Assembly: GCA_041441555.1 (NCBI GenBank)
Contig: JASDSW010000073.1
Coordinates: 1-12,281, forward strand
Direction: 5' to 3'
DNA from: Pseudaeromonas sp041441555
GTDB lineage: Bacteria > Pseudomonadota > Gammaproteobacteria > Enterobacterales > Aeromonadaceae
Length of the DNA stretch: 12,281 nucleotides
Notes under the pieces: generated by a model
Told to the model about the DNA's origin: nothing
The model's input: the letters and a program-made list of their open reading frames with translations, nothing else
Database searches by the model: none
Made by a program: the position numbers and the translations under genes
In this document: piece by piece, positions 7,397 through 12,281 of the stretch
Layout of the letters: each line of letters begins with the position of its first letter
Numbering within the stretch: position 1 is the first letter of the stretch

Positions 7397-8716
7397 ATGC
7401 GTTTTATCAAACACTATTGGCCGTTCATGGCCGGCAGCCTGGTGCTGCTGGCTCTGTTACTGCTCACCACCCTGCTGACCTCGGCGCACTATGAACAGAG
7501 CCGCGAGCATCAGTTGCAACGGCTCAACCAGACGCCCGGGCTCGGAGCCACCTGGTTTACCTATGAAGAGGGGCTGTTCCACCAACGGGGGGAGTTACAC
7601 CTCAATCTGGTGGATCCAGCTCAACTGCTGCGCGCTCTGGGCCTCGCCACCCAGGCCGGACTCGGCCAACGACTGGCGCAGATGGGGCCACTGGAGCTCT
7701 ATCTGCAAGTCGATACCCTGCTGCTCCCGGGCTACAGCCGCAGTGAGGCTCGATTGCTGACCGATCGCGGCAGCCTGGCGCTGCTGCAGGAGTCGGGCCA
7801 GTTGCAAGCCGGAAGCCTGCTCCTGCAGTGGCAGACGCCGTTCTGGCAGGATGAGCAACGGCTGCAACTCAGCGCCGATAGCTGGCAGTGGCAGGGCGCC
7901 AGCGAGCAGCTCTACCTGAACCCCTGGACCCTGACGCTCACTCGCACCGAGCTGGGCGATTGGCAGGCGGTCTGGCAGTTGGCAGGGCTGCAGCTGAGCC
8001 ATGGGGATCGCTCGCTGGCACTGCGCGGATTGACGGGCCAACTGCAGCTAATGCCCGCCGATGATGTCTGGCTCATCCCGCAACTGCAGGCCCAACTGCA
8101 GGAGGCCAGTGTCCAGCAGGGTGAGAAGCCCCAACTACTCCTGACAGGCGCCGCATTGCGTGGCGCCGTCCACGAAAGCAAGAATGGCCTGTTGACCCTG
8201 GTTGACATGCAGTGGCGGGGAACCATCGATCAGCTGACGCTGCACCAGCCGAGTCAACGCCATGAGCTGCAGGATCTGGCCATGGGGCTGAGTCTCGGCG
8301 GTATCGATCGGCAGGGTTACAGCGCCCTGTTCTGGAGCGCCATCACCGACTTTAGTGATTCCAAAGCCTGGCATGCCGCACTCAACCGCGTCACTCGCTC
8401 TGGATTTCATCTGCGGCTGAGCCCCAGCCAGTTGCGGATGCAGCAAGGCTTGCTGCGTGCCGAGGGGGAGATCACCTCACGTCCCTTCGATATGGCCCAG
8501 TTGGCAGGTCTCGCATCTCTGCGCTCCCTGCTGCAGGGCAACCTGACCCTCCATGCCGATCCGCAGCTGGCCCGGCAGTTGTCCCCCAGCGCCGAACAGC
8601 TCAGCGAACTGCAACAGGCCGGCTATATCGCGCCGACCGAGCACGGTGAGCTGCACAGCCAGCTGCGCATGGTCAACGGCAAGCTCTCGGCCAACGGCTA
8701 CAAGCTGCCTTGGTGA
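7397..8716 (+). CDS. Membrane-anchored DUF945/YdgA-like protein
   Basis: The 439-aa product starts MRFIKHYWPF and has one N-terminal hydrophobic segment (about residues 9-29), then a long Leu/Gln-rich soluble part predicted to lie in the periplasm. The alternating hydrophobic pattern suggests repeated beta-strands. The layout (N-terminal anchor, early Tyr/Glu-rich stretch, and a C-terminal end with GELHSQLRMVNGKLSANG) resembles DUF945/YdgA proteins, whose function is not established; E. coli YdgA is about 500 aa. An AsmA-like protein is the main alternative. The start at 7397 is chosen because AAGGA (7388-7392) lies 4 nt upstream; the in-frame extension to 7352 would put a polar tail before the anchor. 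A Pho-box-like repeat lies upstream. The gene converges on phr with a 40-bp gap. Confidence 0.72.
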   Translation: MRFIKHYWPFMAGSLVLLALLLLTTLLTSAHYEQSREHQLQRLNQTPGLGATWFTYEEGLFHQRGELHLNLVDPAQLLRALGLATQAGLGQRLAQMGPLELYLQVDTLLLPGYSRSEARLLTDRGSLALLQESGQLQAGSLLLQWQTPFWQDEQRLQLSADSWQWQGASEQLYLNPWTLTLTRTELGDWQAVWQLAGLQLSHGDRSLALRGLTGQLQLMPADDVWLIPQLQAQLQEASVQQGEKPQLLLTGAALRGAVHESKNGLLTLVDMQWRGTIDQLTLHQPSQRHELQDLAMGLSLGGIDRQGYSALFWSAITDFSDSKAWHAALNRVTRSGFHLRLSPSQLRMQQGLLRAEGEITSRPFDMAQLAGLASLRSLLQGNLTLHADPQLARQLSPSAEQLSELQQAGYIAPTEHGELHSQLRMVNGKLSANGYKLPW

Positions 8717-8730
8717 TGCCCCTGCCGATT

Positions 8731-8761
8731 CCTGAGTTACGCCTTCGGCGACCGATTCAGG
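8731..8761. terminator. Imperfect hairpin between convergent DUF945 gene and phr
   Basis: CCTGA (8731-8735) pairs with TCAGG (8757-8761), and inside this CGCC (8740-8743) pairs with GGCG (8747-8750). The unpaired bases between make it imperfect and neither strand has a T run. It could be a weak bidirectional terminator for the two convergent genes; it overlaps the phr stop codon. Confidence 0.25.
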
Positions 8762-10205
8762 CTTCGGGGGGCGCCCCCAACGCCTTGAACATCGCCAGGG
8801 TCTGCAATCGCGCCTGGGCATGATCGACGATGGGCTCAGGGTAGGATCCCGCCCGGCCATGACGGGCCAGCCAGTGATGGGGGGTATGGATCTCCTTGCC
8901 AGGGAGATCCGCCAGCTCCGGCAGGTAGCGACGGATAAATTGACCGTCGGCATCGAACTTCTGCCCCTGGGTGGTGGGATTGAAGATGCGAAACCAGGGC
9001 GAGGCGTCGGCACCGGTGCCGGCTGACCACTGCCAGCCGCCGTTGTTGGCCGCCAGCTCGCCGTCCAGCAGTTGCTGCATGAAGTAACGCTCGCCCCACC
9101 ACCAGGGCTGTTGCAGATCCTTGGTCAAGAAGGAGGCGACCAGCATCCGCAGCCGGTTGTGCAGCCAACCGGTCTGATTGAGGCAGCGCATCGCCGCATC
9201 GATGATGGGGTAGCCGGTGCGCCCCTCGCACCAGGCCTGAAACAGCGTGCTATCCGGCCGCCAGGCCAGCGCCGCCATCTCGGACTTGAATGGCTTGCCC
9301 ATGGACAAGGCGGGAAAGCGCACCAGCAGATGCTGATAAAACTCGCGCCAGACCAGCTCGTTGAGCCAGCTAAATCCGGGCTGCTCCCGCTCCAGCGGCA
9401 GCCCGCCCAGCGCCGCCTGCAACGCGGCTAGGCATTGGCGCACCGACAAGACCCCGAGCGCCAGATAAGGAGAGAGCTGACTGGTGCCCGCCAAAGCCGG
9501 CAGATCGCGCCGCTGGGCGTAATCGACTACCTTGTGTTGCGCAAACTCCCACAACCGCTCACGCACCTCCCGCTCGCTCACCGGCCACGCCTGACTCGAT
9601 TGCTTGGCATAATCCAGCTGGATAGCTTGCCACTCAAGCGCCGGCCCCTGGGGCTGCAGCTTGCTGGCCAGCGAGAAGCCTTGTGCGGCCAGCTGCCGCA
9701 ACCAGGCTCGACAAAACGGCGTGAATACACGAAACATATCGCCACTAGCCGTCTGGATCTGACCCGGAGCAAACAGGCACCGCTCATCAAACCAGCGACA
9801 GGCGATACCGCCAGCCGCCAGCGCCTGGGTCACCGCCTCGTCGCGTCGCACCTCATCGAGCGGCAACTCGCGGTTGGCATAGAGCACGGGCGCGCGGCCG
9901 GTCGCTGATGGTTGCGCCCCCAGCCAATGACTGAGGGTCGCCGGCACATCGCTAAAAGCATCACAGACGAGCAGTTGCAGAGGGATCCCCAAGGCCGCCA
10001 ACTCCAGCCCCAAGGCATTCAAGCGCCGCTCCAGCAGATCGGCCTGCCGTGGCGCCATCTGATGCTGCGCCCACTGCCCCGGAGTTGCCAGAAAACAGGT
10101 CACCAGGGGCACACCCTGTTGCTGCGCCAGCTGCTGAGCCGCCGCCAGCCCAGGGTTATCGTGCAACCGCAGATCGTGACGAAACCAGAACACCACACAC
10201 ATCAT
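8757..10205 (-). CDS. phrB: Deoxyribodipyrimidine photolyase (class I CPD photolyase)
   Basis: The enzyme binds cyclobutane pyrimidine dimers and splits them with blue or near-UV light using FADH- and an antenna chromophore. The 482-aa product (E. coli Phr 472 aa) begins MMCVVFWFRHDLRLHDN, the start of the N-terminal alpha/beta antenna domain. The C-terminal FAD domain carries TGYPIIDAAMR (330-340), NRLRM (350-354), and AANNGGWQW followed by RIFNPTTQGQKFD. The tryptophan electron-transfer chain of E. coli Phr (W306, W359, W382) is preserved in register as W315, W368 and W391. GAGGAG at 10216-10211 serves the start; it is 5 nt from the first ATG and 8 nt from the second (10202), so translation may begin at residue 2. 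It lies 42 bp after the YbgA-type gene and is probably cotranscribed with it, as in E. coli ybgA-phr. Confidence 0.96.
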   Translation of the reverse strand: MMCVVFWFRHDLRLHDNPGLAAAQQLAQQQGVPLVTCFLATPGQWAQHQMAPRQADLLERRLNALGLELAALGIPLQLLVCDAFSDVPATLSHWLGAQPSATGRAPVLYANRELPLDEVRRDEAVTQALAAGGIACRWFDERCLFAPGQIQTASGDMFRVFTPFCRAWLRQLAAQGFSLASKLQPQGPALEWQAIQLDYAKQSSQAWPVSEREVRERLWEFAQHKVVDYAQRRDLPALAGTSQLSPYLALGVLSVRQCLAALQAALGGLPLEREQPGFSWLNELVWREFYQHLLVRFPALSMGKPFKSEMAALAWRPDSTLFQAWCEGRTGYPIIDAAMRCLNQTGWLHNRLRMLVASFLTKDLQQPWWWGERYFMQQLLDGELAANNGGWQWSAGTGADASPWFRIFNPTTQGQKFDADGQFIRRYLPELADLPGKEIHTPHHWLARHGRAGSYPEPIVDHAQARLQTLAMFKALGAPPEA

Positions 10206-10247
10206 CCCAACTCCTCAACCTTGCTCGCTCTCACCGCGGCGGGCCCA

Positions 10248-11201
10248 TCAAAGTCCATAGCGCAGTGCCAGCTCTTCGGGATAGGGGCTGAAATAGACCT
10301 GTTGCTCAAGATATCCGTTCGGATACTCACGCAGGTAGTGGCGCAGCAGCGTCATCGGCACCAACAGGGGCAGGAGTCCGCGCCGGTACTTATCGATGGT
10401 GTCGTGCAGCTCGGCCTTCTGCTGGCTGCTCAGATACTTCTTGAAGTAGCCCTGCAGATGCTGCAACACATTGGTGTGGTTTTTCCGGCTGGCCTGCACC
10501 TTGAGCGCCGCCATCAAGGCGGCGGCATAACGCTCGGCCACATGCGCCAGTGGCAGCGTCGACATGGTGGCCAGATAGCGTCCCATCTCCTTGTAAGCCG
10601 CCGGATGATGGGCCAGCAGCAGATACTTGTAGCGTGAGTGGAAGGCGATCAGCTTGCCGCGATCCAGGCCACTGGCCAGCAAGCGTTGCCAATCATGATA
10701 GGCAAAGACCCGCTGGACAAAGTTCTCCCGCAGATGGGGATCATTGAGCCGCCCATCCTCCTCCACCGGAAGCAGCGGCAGACGCTGCATCAGGACACGC
10801 GCATACAGACCCACCCCGACCTTGGCACCACCGGCCGCGCCATACAGGCGCACGCGCTCCATGCCGCAACTGGGGGACTTGGCACAGAAGATATAACCAC
10901 TCAAGTGCGTCAGCTGACCACTCATCTGCTCGGCATAGGCCTGCAACGGAATGGTCACATCCTGAGTGCCATCCCCAGACTCGACGTGAATGCCATCGGC
11001 GCGCTGCACCAGACGGATCGACGGTCGAGGCACGCCCAGACCAATCGCCATCTCGGGACAAATCGGTACGAAAGAAAAATATTGTCCCAGCTCGCGCTCG
11101 CAAAATTCAGCCCGTTTATGGCCCCCATCAAAACGGACCGGCTGCCCCAGCAAGCAGGCGCTAATCCCGACAACAATTGAATCCTCAGCCAAGCGCTCCA
11201 T
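10248..11201 (-). CDS. ybgA: YbgA-type protein: DUF523 (TudS-like) fused to DUF1722
   Basis: A 317-aa product (322 from the upstream ATG at 11216). The N-terminal half is DUF523, the family of the thiouracil desulfurase TudS, an iron-sulfur enzyme. Numbering from 11216, visible cysteines are C21 in SACLLG, C39, C53 in PICPE, and C111 and C117 in FCAKSPSCG, suited to cluster binding. The C-terminal part (about 190-310, with SRYKYLLLAHHP and YFKKYLSSQQK) is DUF1722, the domain that forms all of the shorter E. coli YbgA (169 aa). I chose the ATG at 11201 because GGGGAG lies 7 nt upstream, inside the longer reading; the ATG at 11216 lacks a good site. phr follows after 42 bp, a pairing shared with E. 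coli and suggesting a role beside light-dependent repair. The biochemical role of the fusion is not established; desulfurase activity is inferred from the domain only. Confidence 0.88.
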   Translation of the reverse strand: MERLAEDSIVVGISACLLGQPVRFDGGHKRAEFCERELGQYFSFVPICPEMAIGLGVPRPSIRLVQRADGIHVESGDGTQDVTIPLQAYAEQMSGQLTHLSGYIFCAKSPSCGMERVRLYGAAGGAKVGVGLYARVLMQRLPLLPVEEDGRLNDPHLRENFVQRVFAYHDWQRLLASGLDRGKLIAFHSRYKYLLLAHHPAAYKEMGRYLATMSTLPLAHVAERYAAALMAALKVQASRKNHTNVLQHLQGYFKKYLSSQQKAELHDTIDKYRRGLLPLLVPMTLLRHYLREYPNGYLEQQVYFSPYPEELALRYGL

Positions 11202-11216
11202 CTCCCCACTCCCCAT

Positions 11217-11510
11217 CCAGGATCAAAGCAAGCGGCGCCCCTATGCAGTCGCGGCCTGAGCCACGATGGTGCGCCATTCAGCATCATCTGAACCAGTTTT
11301 TAGCACATTCACCCCGCCCGTTGCCGGTATTTATTGAAAACGGCGGCCGCGGCGGCCCGATGCAAAGTTGGTATGCCATTTGAATACCATCATCAGACAG
11401 TAAAAAAGCTTCGAACAAATCTGTTTTTGCGCATCGAACCTCATTTGTCATGATGAAGTCACATCGCAATGGCAAATTGGTGTTCACAACCAGTCAAGGA
11501 GAGACCCATC
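11217..11510. promoter_or_regulatory. Divergent spacer between ybgA-phr and the small hydrophobic ORF
   Basis: About 294 bp separate the ybgA start (minus) from the 41-codon ORF (plus). It holds a TGGTAT-N9-ATACCA dyad (11369-11389), a very GC-rich block (11341-11358) centred on the palindrome GCCGCGGC and flanked by AT-rich sequence, and a TTGTCATGATGA stretch at 11445-11456. I cannot name convincing -35/-10 pairs for either gene. Weak candidates for the plus-strand gene are TTGCGC at 11427-11432 with CATGAT at 11449-11454. A 55-codon minus frame ending at 11284 lacks a ribosome-binding site and is not called. Confidence 0.35.
11369..11389. repeat. Inverted repeat TGGTAT-N9-ATACCA, candidate operator
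   Basis: Two perfect 6-bp arms are separated by 9 bp, so arm centres are about 1.5 helical turns apart. The spacing and TAT/ATA cores would suit a dimeric regulator such as a LysR-type protein, but no such regulator gene is in the window and no known consensus is matched. It lies between two divergent transcription units. Confidence 0.4.
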
Positions 11511-11636
11511 ATGCAGATGAATACTCAAGACAGCAAATGGGCCCTGGCGGGAGTTTGGATGGTTGGCCTGACCATCGGCGGCTCAACCGAGGCAGCCCTG
11601 CAATTGCTCAGCCAGGCCCTGGTTTCTTGGCTTTAA
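11511..11636 (+). CDS. Unnamed 41-aa small hydrophobic (probable membrane) protein
   Basis: The frame MQMNTQDSKW...VSWL has 41 codons and ends in TAA. AAGGAGA (11496-11502) is one of the strongest ribosome-binding sites in the window, with its AGGAG core 9 nt before the ATG. A perfect intrinsic terminator follows 46 bp after the stop, so ribosome-binding site, ORF and terminator form a self-contained small gene. After a polar N terminus (1-9), residues 10-26 are hydrophobic and glycine-rich with two Trp (W10, W16). E27 and a second hydrophobic, amphipathic run (28-41) follow. A single membrane-spanning or membrane-lying helix is likely. It does not match small membrane proteins I know (AcrZ, CydX, MgtS, YnhF). 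It could also be a hydrophobic peptide such as a type I toxin, or a leader peptide. Function unknown. Confidence 0.55.
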   Translation: MQMNTQDSKWALAGVWMVGLTIGGSTEAALQLLSQALVSWL

Positions 11637-11682
11637 CCCCAGATTCACCCTGTTGTAACTGCTGTACCTTCATGTTTTGCTC

Positions 11683-11715
11683 AACCGGTTTACCTGCTGT
11701 AAACCGGTTTTTTTT
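11683..11715 (+). terminator. Strong Rho-independent terminator after the small ORF
   Basis: AACCGGTTTAC (11683-11693) pairs perfectly with GTAAACCGGTT (11699-11709) around a 5-nt loop (CTGCT), and the final TT continues into six more T residues (11710-11715). There is no matching A run on the other side, so it acts on plus-strand transcripts. It supports transcription of the 11511-11636 ORF as its own unit. Confidence 0.92.
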
Positions 11716-12069
11716 ATTTCTGTGAACCATTTTAAAAAGCTCAGCCCGAGCAGTGAATTCAGCAGCGAACTCGATGAAATCAAACAGAAATACTCGTATG
11801 ATACCCAACCATCAAGGAAGCCATAGACCTGCAGGACGCATCGGGATGCTGCGTATAAACCCGTGCGGTAGCCATGCCTGTGCACGGCCAACACCCGGTG
11901 AGCTCAGCCCCGCGCAACCAAGGATGGCCTGAGCCGCACCACGCACTCCACTGTCGATTGATCCAGTACTTAGTCGAGTGGCACCCTAGACATGCTATGC
12001 GGAACAAGTCCGTCTTTTGCCGAAAACTATCCGGCACAAACGCACCCTACCCCGCGGCACAAAAGAACG

Positions 12070-12087
12070 TCAGGCTCCCAAGCCTGA
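12070..12087. repeat. Short hairpin TCAGGCT-N4-AGCCTGA
   Basis: A perfect 7-bp stem with a 4-nt loop (CCCA). No T run follows on either side, so it is not an intrinsic terminator. It could be part of a structured RNA or a protein-binding dyad. Confidence 0.35.
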
Positions 12088-12128
12088 ATTACAAATCAGA
12101 CTATATGGAACCGATCCACTCATCTTTT

Positions 12129-12177
12129 GAGGAGCAGTTCCGTAGAATAAATTGTTGGGCGCACAATAAGGCTCCTC
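12129..12177. repeat. Nested inverted repeats near right edge
   Basis: GAGGAGC (12129-12135) pairs with GCTCCTC (12171-12177); within it ATTGT (12151-12155) pairs with ACAAT (12163-12167). Together they could fold as an outer stem enclosing a smaller hairpin. There is no T tract. The role is unknown. Confidence 0.3.
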
Positions 12178-12281
12178 GCAGAGTTGCTTGAAAGTTGTTA
12201 CGATTCAAATTCAATCATGAGATAGTCAGCAGATGAGCACTTCCAAGAACGCAGACAAGTAAGCCGCAGCAACCTTCATTT

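Larger units (their letters stand above)
11716..12281. other. 566 bp without a recognisable gene
   Basis: No frame here has family motifs, a good ribosome-binding site and continuous coding character. The two longest (11874-12191 plus, 11780-12037 minus) begin without ribosome-binding sites and read as chance frames. Composition is more AT-rich and uneven than the core genes to the left. Hairpins are visible at 12070-12087 and 12129-12177. No tRNA, complete insertion-sequence end or attachment site is recognised. It may be an intergenic or decayed stretch before a gene beyond the right edge, or may encode an RNA. Confidence 0.5.

Noticed and set aside
9912..10637. Plus-strand open frame of 241 codons
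   Set aside because: Runs antisense across phr and the YbgA-type gene, both well supported on the minus strand; Gln/Arg-rich shadow composition.
11222..11227. TGATCC on the minus strand upstream of ybgA, like the -35 of RpoE/ChrR-controlled photolyase promoters
   Set aside because: No CGTA-type -10 follows at the required spacing, and it would place the start site inside the coding sequence.
11284..11451. 55-codon minus-strand frame starting MTNEVRCAK
   Set aside because: No ribosome-binding site, runs through the GC-rich palindromic block and the dyad, and has no family resemblance.
11251..11936. Shared 10-mer GGCCTGAGCC at about 11253 and 11927
   Set aside because: Flanking similarity does not extend, so there is no support for a duplicated element or insertion-sequence ends.
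12154..12160. GTTGGGC resembling an integron attC core (GTTRRRY)
   Set aside because: No partner RYYYAAC at a suitable distance and no attC secondary structure or cassette ORF; a 7-mer match by chance.
11874..12191. 105-codon plus-strand frame near the right edge
   Set aside because: No ribosome-binding site or recognisable motif; internal ATG at 12104 (MEPIHSSFEEQF) also lacks one. Could not be tied to a transposase or toxin family.

Overview
The window reads as a chromosomal segment of a GC-rich gammaproteobacterium. Gene content (fabV, radD, dacB, alaA, yfbR, a ybgA-type gene next to phr) and protein similarity to enteric and Vibrio homologues suggest an Aeromonas-like organism. This is inferred from memory of the families, not from a search. 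Most of the window is ordinary, densely packed core genome; the right-hand 1.1 kb is sparser and AT-richer.

Layout. Positions 1-1186 (minus) hold nearly all of fabV, an enoyl-ACP reductase cut by the left window edge. A 207-bp divergent spacer separates it from radD (1394-3166, plus), an SF2 DNA-repair helicase. dacB (3180-4655), encoding PBP4, follows 13 bp later and ends at a perfect 10-bp hairpin. A 353-bp gap upstream of alaA (5009-6223, glutamate-pyruvate aminotransferase) contains a perfect 15-bp palindrome on an extended -10-like sequence and a hairpin in the presumed leader. After a textbook terminator come a small lipoprotein gene (6337-6651) and yfbR (6686-7285, 5'-deoxynucleotidase), then a Pho-box-like site and a membrane-anchored DUF945/YdgA-like protein (7397-8716). 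On the minus strand, a two-domain DUF523-DUF1722 (YbgA-type) gene (10248-11201) and the photolyase gene phr (8757-10205) form an operon that converges on the DUF945 gene.

The right end carries one well-supported unnamed small gene: a 41-codon hydrophobic ORF (11511-11636) with a strong ribosome-binding site and its own terminator at 11683-11715. It is divergent from ybgA-phr across a spacer holding a TGGTAT-N9-ATACCA dyad. From 11716 to 12281 no convincing protein gene is visible, only short hairpins.

No CRISPR array, tRNA, rRNA, complete insertion sequence or obvious defence system was found. The items most worth a second look are the small hydrophobic ORF unit, the Pho-box-like site, the palindrome at the alaA promoter, and the DUF523-DUF1722/photolyase pairing, which links an iron-sulfur desulfurase-like fold to light-driven DNA repair.
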